This document shows positions 34,570-43,670 of a stretch of DNA of 64,000 nt, one piece after another. The notes beneath the pieces are model-generated. The model saw only the letters and a program-made list of their open reading frames with translations. It was not told the origin of the DNA and ran no database searches. The DNA is from Bacteroides eggerthii. GTDB lineage: Bacteria; Bacteroidota; Bacteroidia; Bacteroidales; Bacteroidaceae. Within the stretch, counting starts at the first letter, position 1, and every line of letters begins with the position of its first letter. Location of the stretch: NCBI RefSeq assembly GCF_025146565.1, contig NZ_CP102258.1:3504001-3568000 (forward strand). Direction: 5' to 3'. The translations under genes were made by a program, and so were the position numbers.

Positions 34570-35415
34570 ATGAGAAAGAAGCTAATCTTTTCATTATTGA
34601 TTATACTCATAGCAACAACTGCTTGTGAAGATAACAACGATTCGGGCGGCAATGGCAGTTGCCCTACCGTACCTTTTTCTACAATCCGGCTGACAGAAGA
34701 CAGCCCTTATGAAGCGGGAGTGCCTACGGTGACTACCACCCAGACCTATTCATACAAGCGAGGGCAACTGGCAGGATTCACTACCGTACAGAGTTATTCT
34801 GTTCAAAACGAACCGGTGAAAATAGAAAATACGACATCGGTAACCTATGAAGAACACCAAGCCATAGCGACCGACAACTTCGGCAATGTATCCACCTATC
34901 TCCTTAATGATAAAGGATATGCCATCCAATGCACGCGGCAGGAAGTAGGTGCAACCCGCACCTATGGTTTTTCTTATTTCACCTCCCCTGAAGGAAAGCC
35001 CTATCTGAAAAACATAACAGAAAGCATAAACGGTAAAGTCTATGCGTCTATCGGCATAGATTACAGCAATCCCCAAGCATTACGCATTGTGCAAAAAGTG
35101 GACACTTACACGCAGACATACACCGCCACCACTCCGGCAGGCAACAGCATAATCAACCAATCGGAAGTTCCTTGCCTGTTTTTTGCCGACCTATATCCTC
35201 TTTCCCTACATTCCGCAGCGTTATATGGGAAATTGTTAGGAGAGCCTTTCAGTATCTTAATAGAACAGATTATTCCTGACGGAAACACAATAAGTCAAGA
35301 AGTCAGAAAATACACCTACTCTCTGGATAAGCGGAATATCATTACTTCTTGCAAAGAGGTCACAAACAGTTACGGTACGAATTACATCCGTACCGTAAAC
35401 TATGTTATTGAGTGA
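34570..35415 (+). CDS. Lipoprotein of unknown function (DUF4595-like)
   Basis: A 281-residue lipoprotein with lipobox ATTAC (Cys ~19) and a Gly/Asn/Asp linker. The rest is rich in short beta hairpins (QTYSYKRGQLAGFTTVQSY, YLLNDKGYAIQCTRQEVGAT, KYTYSLDKRNIITSCKEV), a pattern like YD-type/DUF4595 Bacteroidales proteins. I am not sure of the family. It starts 5 bp after the S41-like gene, so the two form an operon. The last codons contain a 10-bp perfect hairpin, and the stop abuts that of the convergent esterase gene with no gap. Confidence 0.65.
   Translation: MRKKLIFSLLIILIATTACEDNNDSGGNGSCPTVPFSTIRLTEDSPYEAGVPTVTTTQTYSYKRGQLAGFTTVQSYSVQNEPVKIENTTSVTYEEHQAIATDNFGNVSTYLLNDKGYAIQCTRQEVGATRTYGFSYFTSPEGKPYLKNITESINGKVYASIGIDYSNPQALRIVQKVDTYTQTYTATTPAGNSIINQSEVPCLFFADLYPLSLHSAALYGKLLGEPFSILIEQIIPDGNTISQEVRKYTYSLDKRNIITSCKEVTNSYGTNYIRTVNYVIE
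35370..35398. terminator. Hairpin inside the lipoprotein gene end
   Basis: TTACGGTACG and CGTACCGTAA form a perfect 10-bp stem with a 9-nt loop, within the last 15 codons of the lipoprotein gene. Because the convergent esterase stop directly follows, this may serve as the transcription end for one or both genes. No T-run follows on either strand, so the role is uncertain. Confidence 0.4.
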
Positions 35416-36234
35416 TTATTTATTAAAGAATTTACTGAAGAACAATATCTGGTAGTCTATGGAGTTATTCCAATAAGTACCGGTATGTCCGCCGGGACGA
35501 GTGATGAAGTCATGATCTATTTTGTATGCCAGCAAACGTTTATGCAGTTCCTTGTTCACTTCAAGGAAGAAATCGCTTTCACCACAATCAATAATCAAGG
35601 CCAAATCCCCATTCGCCAGTTTGTCAACCTGATTGATTACTGTATGATTGTTCCATATCGCCTCGTTGGCAGTGAGCTCTCCCAATTGTTTCTTCATCTC
35701 CCAGTTGTTGGGAAACGGGCGAATATCCACTCCGCCGCTTGTGCTTCCCGCCGCCCCGAACACATCTTTATGGCGGATAGCATTCCATAATGCACCATGT
35801 CCGCCCATGCTCAGACCGGTAATGGCGCGCCCCCGCTTCTCCGGAATCGCAGCATAATGCGTATCTGTATAGTTCACCAGTTCCGACGAAATAAAAGTTT
35901 CATAACGATAGGAAGGATCCTTAGGACTATCCCAATACCAACTGTTCTTACCGTCAGGGCATACGAATATGATACCTTTTTCATCGGCAATTTGAGGTAA
36001 CTCCGGCCTTATTCCAATCCATGTACGCGCATTGCCGCCATAGCCATGTAACAAATACACCGCCGGGCAAGCCTGCGGGTTCTTGGCAACGGCTTTATCC
36101 GGAAGAATATAAACTACCTTCACGTCCTTGTTCATCGAAGGACTTTTCACGAACACAGTATCTACACGTGCAGCCTGCACACTGAAAGCCGCCACTTGTA
36201 GCAAAAAGACGAATAGAAAATGTTTGCTTTTCAT
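35416..36234 (-). CDS. Exported alpha/beta-hydrolase esterase
   Basis: A 272-residue secreted esterase of the esterase-D/antigen-85 type. I start at ATG 36234 (MKSKHFLFVFLLQ), which gives a signal peptide ending near VQAA; an upstream ATG adds a basic hydrophobic stretch. The catalytic triad is readable: nucleophile Ser in GLSMGGHGA, Asp in LIIDCGESDFF, and His in RPGGHTGTYW. The HGYGGNARTW oxyanion region is also present. Relatives hydrolyse acyl or feruloyl esters, often on plant glycans; the substrate is not identifiable. Confidence 0.87.
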   Translation of the reverse strand: MKSKHFLFVFLLQVAAFSVQAARVDTVFVKSPSMNKDVKVVYILPDKAVAKNPQACPAVYLLHGYGGNARTWIGIRPELPQIADEKGIIFVCPDGKNSWYWDSPKDPSYRYETFISSELVNYTDTHYAAIPEKRGRAITGLSMGGHGALWNAIRHKDVFGAAGSTSGGVDIRPFPNNWEMKKQLGELTANEAIWNNHTVINQVDKLANGDLALIIDCGESDFFLEVNKELHKRLLAYKIDHDFITRPGGHTGTYWNNSIDYQILFFSKFFNK

Positions 36235-36294
36235 GTTAATTTGTTTAATCTTCTTAAGAGACAGCAATATTAACAATAAATATTTGAAAAACGT

Positions 36295-36302
36295 TATCTT
36301 TG
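36295..36302 (+). promoter_or_regulatory. Bacteroides -7 box for the CNNM/HlyC gene
   Basis: TATCTTTG is an exact consensus match 25 bp before the ATG at 36328, in the 93-bp gap between two divergent genes. Confidence 0.5.
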
Positions 36303-36327
36303 TACACAAACTATTTGTAATCCAAAC

Positions 36328-37620
36328 ATGGAATTTATTATTATTCTATTTTTACTTATCCTGAATGGCATCTTTGCCATGTATGAAATCGCATTAGTAT
36401 CTTCAAGCAAGGCACGTTTGGAAACCCTTGTAAACAAAGGGCAAAAAAGTGCAAAAGGCGTTTTGAAACAATTGGAAGAACCGGAAAAATTTCTCTCCAC
36501 CATTCAAATCGGCATTACTCTGATCGGCATCATATCGGGTGCTTATGGCGGTGTAGCCATAGCCGACGATGTGGTTCCATTATTTGCCATGCTCCCCGGT
36601 CTGGAACTATATGCCAAAGACTTGGCTATGATCACCACTGTCGCCGTCATTACCTACTTATCCCTCATCATCGGAGAGCTGGTTCCTAAATCCATAGCCT
36701 TAAACAACCCGGAGCGCTACGCCACGCTACTAAGTCCGTTTATGATTATCCTGACTAAAGTATCTTATCCTTTTGTTTGTCTTCTCAGCGCTTCAACCAA
36801 GCTCACAAATAAACTTATCGGTATGAAAGAAGGAGAAGAACGGCAGATGACACAAGAAGAACTGAAAATGATTTTGCACCAAAGCTCCGAACAAGGTGTC
36901 ATCGATAAGGACGAGACCGAAATGCTTCGTGATGTTTTCCGTTTCTCGGACAAAAGAGCCAACGACCTGATGACACATCGTCGTGATGTAATAGTACTTC
37001 ACCCCACAGATACACAAGAAGAAGTTCTACGAGTTATCCACGAAGAGCATTTCAGCAAATATCTGCTGGTGGAAAGCGGAAAGGATGAAATTATAGGAGT
37101 AGTCTCCGTAAAAGACATCATCCTGATGTTAGGAGGTGAACAGCCGTTCAATCTGCGTACAATTGCACGCCCTCCACTGTTTATTCCCGAAAGTTTATAT
37201 GCCAAGAAAGTTTTAGAGCTCTTTAAGAAGAACAAAAACAAGTTCGGAGTTGTTGTAGACGAGTATGGGAATACAGAAGGTATTATCACCTTACACGATT
37301 TGACGGAAAGTATCTTCGGTGATATTTTGGAAGAGAACGAAACGGAGGAAGAAGATATAGTCACCCGGGCAGACGGTTCCATGCTGGTGGAGGCCTCCAT
37401 GAACATAGGGGACTTTATGGAAGCAATGGGCATACTGAACTATGACGACCTGAAAGAAGAGGACTTCACCACTTTAAGCGGGCTTGCAATGTTCCTCATC
37501 GGACGGGTTCCGAAAGCCGGTGACATTTTCAGCTACAAGAACCTGGAGTTTGAGATAGTGGATATGGATCGCGGAAGAGTAGATAAATTACTCGTTATTA
37601 AACGGGATGACGAAGAATAA
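36328..37620 (+). CDS. CNNM/HlyC-CorC-family membrane protein with CBS domains
   Basis: A 430-residue protein with the order DUF21 membrane domain (~1-190), paired CBS domains (~205-330) and a C-terminal CorC/HlyC domain (~345-430). The first span begins at residue 2; GISTVAIGLI-like text is represented by STIQIGITLIGIISGAYGG. The DUF21 helix block LSLIIGELVPKSIALNNPER is the family marker. The CBS pair includes VSVKDIILMLGG and GVVVDEYGNTEGIITLHDL. Family members move or sense magnesium or related cations; the old 'hemolysin' label is not supported. Confidence 0.9.
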   Translation: MEFIIILFLLILNGIFAMYEIALVSSSKARLETLVNKGQKSAKGVLKQLEEPEKFLSTIQIGITLIGIISGAYGGVAIADDVVPLFAMLPGLELYAKDLAMITTVAVITYLSLIIGELVPKSIALNNPERYATLLSPFMIILTKVSYPFVCLLSASTKLTNKLIGMKEGEERQMTQEELKMILHQSSEQGVIDKDETEMLRDVFRFSDKRANDLMTHRRDVIVLHPTDTQEEVLRVIHEEHFSKYLLVESGKDEIIGVVSVKDIILMLGGEQPFNLRTIARPPLFIPESLYAKKVLELFKKNKNKFGVVVDEYGNTEGIITLHDLTESIFGDILEENETEEEDIVTRADGSMLVEASMNIGDFMEAMGILNYDDLKEEDFTTLSGLAMFLIGRVPKAGDIFSYKNLEFEIVDMDRGRVDKLLVIKRDDEE

Positions 37621-37662
37621 CGCTATTGGCGTCTCTTAATATTAATTTAAACCATTAAAGCA

Positions 37663-38136
37663 ATGAAAAAAGTAATGATGATTGCAGCGATTGCCGCTGC
37701 ATTGGTATCCTGCCAATCAAAAGGAAATCAAAACAACGACACCATGGATGAAGGTGTCATGACTGTCGTAGGCAACGATTCCTCTGCAGTAGCCGTTTAT
37801 GAGGGTATACTTCCCGCAGCCGACGGTCCGGGTATCCAGTACGTACTGAGTGTCGACAGCATAGGCCCTGACGGTGAAAGCGGTTATACCTTAGTTACGA
37901 CCTATCTGGATGCAGAAGGACCGGGGAAGAACAAATCTTTCACTTCCACAGGAAAGCGCCAAGTTATCCAAAAAGATGCCAACAACAATAAGAAAACTGC
38001 CTATAAGTTAACTCCCAATGACGGCGAGGATCCCGTATACTTCGTTGTTGTAAATGACACTACTTTAAGACTGGTAAACGACAGCCTGCAAGAAGCTGTA
38101 AGCGATTTGAATTATGATATTATTCAGGTGAAATAA
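37663..38136 (+). CDS. NlpE N-terminal-domain lipoprotein
   Basis: A 157-residue lipoprotein with lipobox LVSC (Cys ~17) and a polar linker. The core VAVYEGILPAADGPGIQYVL (~45-64) is the NlpE N-terminal signature, and the rest follows the same strand order (TLVTTYLDAEGPGKNKSF, GKRQVIQKDANNNKKTAYKL). In E. coli NlpE signals surface adhesion and copper stress; whether that applies here is unknown. It lies 42 bp after the CNNM gene, possibly in one transcript, and is followed by a terminator. Confidence 0.75.
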   Translation: MKKVMMIAAIAAALVSCQSKGNQNNDTMDEGVMTVVGNDSSAVAVYEGILPAADGPGIQYVLSVDSIGPDGESGYTLVTTYLDAEGPGKNKSFTSTGKRQVIQKDANNNKKTAYKLTPNDGEDPVYFVVVNDTTLRLVNDSLQEAVSDLNYDIIQVK

Positions 38137-38161
38137 ACAGTCGCTACTGAACATAAAAATT

Positions 38162-38210
38162 TGCTACCCGGTATATTCCCAATATAAGGATTTACTGAGT
38201 AGCATTTTTT
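38162..38210 (+). terminator. Terminator after the NlpE-like gene
   Basis: TGCTAC and GTAGCA close a stem-loop with an inner TATATT-CCC-AATATA hairpin, followed by a T-run. It starts 25 bp after the stop. Confidence 0.6.
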
Positions 38211-38289
38211 CTTTCAAATGAAATCTGCCTTCACTATTTCCTCATATTACCGGGAGAATTTAGTCTGGGCAGAAATACAATATATATCA

Positions 38290-39450
38290 TTAAGATTGTA
38301 TTTTTACACCAAAAGCACAATATATCAGATACAACACACAAAGTAGAATTACCGATAAACCTGCAGTAACCCCAGCAAAATCTAACGCCATTCCAAGAAG
38401 AGGAGTCACAACTCCGCCACCGGCGACAGCCGTTATCATCAAACCGGAAATCTGATTCATTTTAGTAGGAAACTCTTGAAAAGACAATGAATAGATTATG
38501 GAGAAAACAGATGCTGAAAAAAGTCCGACACCTCCAATACAAATCAAATTCAATATTGCGTGTCCATCTATAAACATGAGTAATAACAAAACTAAAGCAC
38601 ATGCCAGAATGTTCATCCGAAAATAACGTAAAGCCGAAATTTTTGTTAAGAGAAAAACTCCCAAAAATGCACCGATCGTCCTGCTTAGAAAATAAACTTG
38701 CGGTGCAAACTTTACTTCATCAGGAGTCCATTCGTAACGCAAAGTCATCAACTTCGAGCTAATATAATTGGTTGCAACATCCACCCCTACCATGAAGAAA
38801 ATACCTAAAAACAATACCAAAAGTGTTTTGTTTTTCAATAGCGCAAAAGATTTACCCAATGATACTGATTCGCCTGAGGATGTTTCACGTTGAATGGGCG
38901 TCGCTACCAGCCATAATCCAAAGAATAAAGTTATTCCACCCAACATAGGAAAGCAATAATACCAATGTTCATTGCCAAAATGTAATGTAGCAAACAATAC
39001 TATTTCAGGGCCGACCAACGAAGAAATCGCTTTTATAACCTGCCCTGCAGTCAAGCTACTTGTCAGCATACGTTGATCGGTTATAACATTGCCAAGCAGA
39101 GGATTCAAGGATATTTGCAGGATAGCATTTCCTATACCTAACAGAATATAAGCAACGATACAAGTCGCGCTACTGTATATCACAAGCGGCAGAAACATTC
39201 CGGCTATTGTCACTGCCATACTCAACAGCACCGTATTCTTACGTCCCCATTGGTTCATCTTATTTCCAATCGGAATTCCCAAAAAGAGAAACCAAATAAA
39301 TACCATAGAAGGTACAAATCCGGTCATCGTAGAAGACCAGCCAAAACTAGTTTGCATATAATCAGAAGATATGCCCACTATGTCACAAAAGCCCATTACA
39401 AAAAATGCAGCTAAAACAGGGATTATTTTCTTTTTAGAATTTGAAGCCAT
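38290..39450 (-). CDS. FucP-type sugar MFS permease
   Basis: A 386-residue proton-coupled sugar importer, the last gene of the mannose-type utilisation locus. It has 11-12 hydrophobic spans. The start MASNSKKKIIPVLAAFFVMG and the MNQWGRKNTVLLSMAV loop place it in the FucP/sugar-MFS group; VMGFCDIVGISSDYMQTSFG and ILQISLNPLLGNVITDQR are matching family segments. Context (GH92, ROK kinase, ManA) suggests mannose or a close relative as substrate. It starts 24 bp after the acetylesterase stop. Confidence 0.85.
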   Translation of the reverse strand: MASNSKKKIIPVLAAFFVMGFCDIVGISSDYMQTSFGWSSTMTGFVPSMVFIWFLFLGIPIGNKMNQWGRKNTVLLSMAVTIAGMFLPLVIYSSATCIVAYILLGIGNAILQISLNPLLGNVITDQRMLTSSLTAGQVIKAISSLVGPEIVLFATLHFGNEHWYYCFPMLGGITLFFGLWLVATPIQRETSSGESVSLGKSFALLKNKTLLVLFLGIFFMVGVDVATNYISSKLMTLRYEWTPDEVKFAPQVYFLSRTIGAFLGVFLLTKISALRYFRMNILACALVLLLLMFIDGHAILNLICIGGVGLFSASVFSIIYSLSFQEFPTKMNQISGLMITAVAGGGVVTPLLGMALDFAGVTAGLSVILLCVLYLIYCAFGVKIQS

Positions 39451-39474
39451 ATACCATATATAATTAAAACCTTA

Positions 39475-40911
39475 TTACCAATTATCTGTACGGAACGAAG
39501 AGGCGGGCAAACCCTCTGTATTATATAATGACCCATCCACATAATTTGAAAAGCCATAACGTACTGCCACCGGCTTGGCAACTTCAGTACTCCAAACCTC
39601 AAGTCCTTCGTTTCCCCAAAAAGCCGGAGTAATCCTGACTTTAGCCGGATAAAAAACTTTATCTTCACCTGCAACCTCAAACCCCAATGGTTGTTTTCCC
39701 ATAAAAGACAGACCGTTCGGAGCAAAATCAAACTTTAAAAAAGCATGGCCGTCGCGTATTTCCATCGAACGAAACTCCGGTCCCCTACATCCAAAAGCCG
39801 AATAACCATAAACCTTGTTCAATGCCCAATAAGCAAGCCTTTCTCCAACCACTTCTTTACGCGCCGGATGAATAATATCCGCCTCCCCGACATCCAAAGT
39901 CACTACCATGCCCACATTGGGAATTGTCCTCATACAATCCAATTGAACTTCTCTAAATATAGCAGAATTAACTTTTTGATGATTATAGGGAGCTATTTGA
40001 ACATAATAAAAAGGTAGATTATCATCTGCAAAATATCTGCGCCATGTACGTACCAACTCCGGGAATAACATTCGATACTGCTCCGGGCGCTCTACGTTCG
40101 ATTCTCCTTGATACCAAATCACTCCTTTTACCGTCAGCGGCAGCATGGGGGCCAACATCTTATTATAAAGAACCGTCGGTTCAAATGCATACCATATAGG
40201 ATCTATTTTCTTCCGCTCCAAATTCAAATCAAATCCACCAAACCTTTCCAATGTCTCGTAGTCCAGCCAAGCTTCCGCAGACGATCCTCCATGTGCAGAT
40301 TGTACCAATCCAATAGGTATATCAGTCAACTCATGTAATTTTTCCCCAAATATATAACCTACTACACTAAATTCTTTCACATTGTCTGGACTTGCAGAAG
40401 TCCATTTTCCATCAATCGTCAAAGTATCAGAAGCAGAAATAGCATATCCGTTATTAACTCTAAACAAGCGTATCCCCTTATGCTTACAGCGCAACAGTAT
40501 TTTCTGGGCATCTTGCACCGGCTGATCCGGATTCCCATGAAAATTCATCTGCATATTACTTTGCCCACCAACAAACCAGACATCACCAATAAGAATATCA
40601 GAAAGCAAAATCGAATCTTGGGCAGAGCAGATAGATACGGTATAAGGCGTATAACCGGCTGACGGGGTTTTCACTTTTACTTCCCAACGTCCTTTCTCAT
40701 TCACCTTACTTTCAAGCATTTTATTATCCCAACCGAAAAAAATATTCACTTTTTTGTTTGGTTCGCCCCACCCCCAAAATATAACATCTGCATTTTGCTG
40801 TAATACCATACCTGAAGCAAATATCGGAGACAGCCTTAACGAGTTCTGTGCACTCATAAAGAGTGCACAGAAATAGAAAAGCAAAGAAATCAGATAAAAC
40901 TTCTTACTCAT
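39475..40911 (-). CDS. Sialate O-acetylesterase-family SGNH hydrolase
   Basis: A 478-residue exported esterase that removes O-acetyl groups from glycans. The signal peptide ends near ALFMSAQ (residue ~22). The nucleophile block is WFVGGQSNMQMNF (Ser ~117), and GVIWYQGESNVERPEQY supplies the second conserved block; the catalytic Asp/His pair is probably in GEADIIHPARKEVVGERL. Relatives act on sialic acid or on acetylated plant and fungal glycans. It sits 6 bp after the GH92 gene, so it probably deacetylates the same substrate before mannose release. Confidence 0.9.
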   Translation of the reverse strand: MSKKFYLISLLFYFCALFMSAQNSLRLSPIFASGMVLQQNADVIFWGWGEPNKKVNIFFGWDNKMLESKVNEKGRWEVKVKTPSAGYTPYTVSICSAQDSILLSDILIGDVWFVGGQSNMQMNFHGNPDQPVQDAQKILLRCKHKGIRLFRVNNGYAISASDTLTIDGKWTSASPDNVKEFSVVGYIFGEKLHELTDIPIGLVQSAHGGSSAEAWLDYETLERFGGFDLNLERKKIDPIWYAFEPTVLYNKMLAPMLPLTVKGVIWYQGESNVERPEQYRMLFPELVRTWRRYFADDNLPFYYVQIAPYNHQKVNSAIFREVQLDCMRTIPNVGMVVTLDVGEADIIHPARKEVVGERLAYWALNKVYGYSAFGCRGPEFRSMEIRDGHAFLKFDFAPNGLSFMGKQPLGFEVAGEDKVFYPAKVRITPAFWGNEGLEVWSTEVAKPVAVRYGFSNYVDGSLYNTEGLPASSFRTDNW

Positions 40912-40917
40912 AACTGA

Positions 40918-43656
40918 TCATTTATTAGTTTTAAAACCCAAGTATTTAAGTTTACCCCATGACTTATTGGGCATATTTCCTAACCACAAATTCAGAGTCC
41001 CTCCTTTTGCAAAGTCCACATGGTCGAGTTGTGCATAAATCCAGTCCGTACCATTCAACTCAGCTTTCTGGATATAACAATTATCGGCAGAATTATTATG
41101 TACATTAATTACAAACTCATCACCTGAATAATAATCTTTATTCAGCTTTATCGTAATCTTGTCAAATATAGGGGAAGTTATATCATAATAGGGACTATCG
41201 TACTCTGTCCCAGTAACACTAAACAACCCCAATGACATTAATGCACTTACAGCTCCCATCTGTCCTTCATCTTCATCATGTCCTCCATATCCTTTATCCG
41301 GAGTGATGCCACCATAAGCATGTTCCTTAACCTGACGTACCCAATATTGGGTCAACCATGGCTGTCCGCCATAAGTAAACAAATGCGCATTAGAGCACCC
41401 CGGTTGGTTAGCATAGCTTACATATCCTCCACTATAAGCATGTACAAAATCAGTCGGACGCGCTTGTTTAAATGCATAATTTAGTTTTTCGCAAAACGCG
41501 TCTCCACCTCCCATTAATTCAACCAGTTTGGGTAAATCATGGGAAACCGACCACGTGGCCTGCCATGCGTTAGCTTCAACCCATCCTTGCCCGTTCAACG
41601 GATCGGTATGCAACCATTCTCCATTTTCCTTTTTGGGAAGAATCAATCCTATATTTTTATTAAATAACGGAGTCCAGGCACGAGAACGTTTCTCATATAA
41701 TGCCGCATCAGATTTCTTTCCCATACGCAATGCCATACGGCTTAATCCCCAATCTTGGAAAGCCCATTCCAATGTTTTACCCGCATTGCCGGGACAATAT
41801 CCTTTTTTAACATAAAATTTCAAGTCATCTGCGCTTTCATAACTCATCATTCCTCCCGGAGCATGGTTACGTTTAATTGCTTCATATGCATGAGAAGGCT
41901 TGGTTTTCTTCATCAGGTCTTTCATATATGTACTTACCAGCATGTTTGTAGCCGGACATCCTGTCATGATGAATGAATATCCCCCTGAACAGGCTCCACG
42001 AGGCAACAAGCCTCCATTGTCCGCATATTGTATCAAGCAAGCACTCAAATCATCCAGAACCTCCGGCCAAGCCAATCCCCATAATATATTCAAATTCCAT
42101 TGTGTCAGCCACAGGCCATCAAAGCCGTACATATTGAACGTTGGCCTTCCGGTCTTATCCATTGGAACACGACGTATTTTCATCGGTGCTGCAGTACGTT
42201 TGTTTACATACGGACCTGCCGTATAATCAGGATAATAACCATTAACATCAGTAATTTTATGACGTCCCAAAAGGGCATGCCACAAATCTGTATAGAATTT
42301 TATGTGTTGTGCTTGACTTCCACCTTCTACCGCAATACGGCCAAACATTTCATTCCATATATCACGCGTATCTTTACGTATTTTTTCAAAATCCCAATGC
42401 GGTAATTCTGTATTCAAGTTCTCAATGGCATTATCCACAGTCGTATATGAAAGTGCTATTTTGAACAACACCTCACTTCCTTCCAATTCTCCAAAATCAA
42501 GGACCATACCTGCATTATTACCGGAAATAGCCTCTACATCCGGATTGATTCCTTTCTCACTCCATCCATCTATTTTCTTTATCGGAACACTACAATCAAG
42601 GACAAAACAAAGTTTAAGGCTGTCTGGGCCTCCCCAGAAACGTTCGGTCGTCATAAATTCACCTACAATACGTTTATCACTAATACGCAATAACGCCCCT
42701 TTATCCATAGAACAATTACCTAATACACTACCTATATCTACCAGTAGTTTGGCATTCTTGTCAGATGTATAATTCAAACGATAAAATGTCACCCTATCAG
42801 TTGCCGTATATTCCACCCACGTCTTATATCTGTCAAGAAACAGACGATGATACCCCGGCTGAATAATTTCACTTTCATGCTTGAATTCCGATTTCCATCC
42901 ATCCATTCCTTGAGTCGGATTTACTCCACCGGATACCGGCATTATATTCGGTCCGGACACCATCCACTCATTAACTTGAGAGAAACCTAAGACCTCATTA
43001 AAGTTATAATTATATCCGCCGCCACCTTGGTTTTTGTTGCGGGTAAAAGCATGCGCTGCCACCATTCCAAAAGGGCGAGCTGCCGGAGTGCAATAGAACC
43101 AGCGCCCTCTTGTCGTTTCAATATAAGGATCTACCCATTCTACATATTCTGTATTCTCGCCACGAGTTCGGAATACTTCTATTTCGGATAAACCTATATT
43201 TTTTCCTGCGCCATCAGTTGCCTCAAAACGAACCCATTTTATTTTCTTAGATGGAAAACAAACTTCTTTAGGACTTCCATCATTAGGGATTGCCGTAACA
43301 CTAACTTTTGATCCATCACTAAAGTGTAATGTTCCCCCGGCAAGATGCTCCAACTCCGATACTCTGTCATATAGTACTATCCGGTCAACATCTATTTCAT
43401 TGTCCCAGTCCAATTGAGCCCATGGTAAGTGCATAACTCCCCATGAGGTCACGCTTCCTTTGCATGCCCACTCTCCCTCATTAGCATACATAACCTTACC
43501 ATCCACCAAATTACGCGCCTCGAATCCGATTCCCAATATATCCGAAACTGAAACTTTTGCCTGAGGAGCTACATTATCTTGACCAGCAAACATTGCCAAG
43601 GGCATTATGCTCCCTATCAATGAAGTCACTATCTTTCTTAAAGTTATTTTTGTCAT
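40918..43656 (-). CDS. GH92 family alpha-mannosidase with N-terminal discoidin-like domain
   Basis: A 912-residue exported glycoside hydrolase. Signal peptide to about residue 24 (LAMFAGQ). Residues ~30-165 form a beta-rich discoidin/F5-8C-like domain (NVAPQAKVSVSDILGIGFEA, RFEATDGAGKNIGLSEIEVF). GH92 follows: YVEWVDPYIETTRGRWF, GFSQVNEWMVSGPNIMPVSG, the (alpha/alpha)6 core and the acidic HDEDEGQMGAVSALMSLGLF (~805-825). The usual GNEPSxH segment of alpha-1,2 enzymes reads NQPGCSNAHL here, so linkage preference may differ. GH92 enzymes are calcium-dependent exo-mannosidases. It stands 14 bp after the propeller gene. Confidence 0.92.
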   Translation of the reverse strand: MTKITLRKIVTSLIGSIMPLAMFAGQDNVAPQAKVSVSDILGIGFEARNLVDGKVMYANEGEWACKGSVTSWGVMHLPWAQLDWDNEIDVDRIVLYDRVSELEHLAGGTLHFSDGSKVSVTAIPNDGSPKEVCFPSKKIKWVRFEATDGAGKNIGLSEIEVFRTRGENTEYVEWVDPYIETTRGRWFYCTPAARPFGMVAAHAFTRNKNQGGGGYNYNFNEVLGFSQVNEWMVSGPNIMPVSGGVNPTQGMDGWKSEFKHESEIIQPGYHRLFLDRYKTWVEYTATDRVTFYRLNYTSDKNAKLLVDIGSVLGNCSMDKGALLRISDKRIVGEFMTTERFWGGPDSLKLCFVLDCSVPIKKIDGWSEKGINPDVEAISGNNAGMVLDFGELEGSEVLFKIALSYTTVDNAIENLNTELPHWDFEKIRKDTRDIWNEMFGRIAVEGGSQAQHIKFYTDLWHALLGRHKITDVNGYYPDYTAGPYVNKRTAAPMKIRRVPMDKTGRPTFNMYGFDGLWLTQWNLNILWGLAWPEVLDDLSACLIQYADNGGLLPRGACSGGYSFIMTGCPATNMLVSTYMKDLMKKTKPSHAYEAIKRNHAPGGMMSYESADDLKFYVKKGYCPGNAGKTLEWAFQDWGLSRMALRMGKKSDAALYEKRSRAWTPLFNKNIGLILPKKENGEWLHTDPLNGQGWVEANAWQATWSVSHDLPKLVELMGGGDAFCEKLNYAFKQARPTDFVHAYSGGYVSYANQPGCSNAHLFTYGGQPWLTQYWVRQVKEHAYGGITPDKGYGGHDEDEGQMGAVSALMSLGLFSVTGTEYDSPYYDITSPIFDKITIKLNKDYYSGDEFVINVHNNSADNCYIQKAELNGTDWIYAQLDHVDFAKGGTLNLWLGNMPNKSWGKLKYLGFKTNK

Positions 43657-43670
43657 ACCTATTATCTCTT

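Noticed and set aside
41278..43000. Several plus-strand open frames across the GH92 gene
   Set aside because: They are antisense shadows with no signal, domain or ribosome-site support. The same applies to frames opposite metH, SusC and DsbD.
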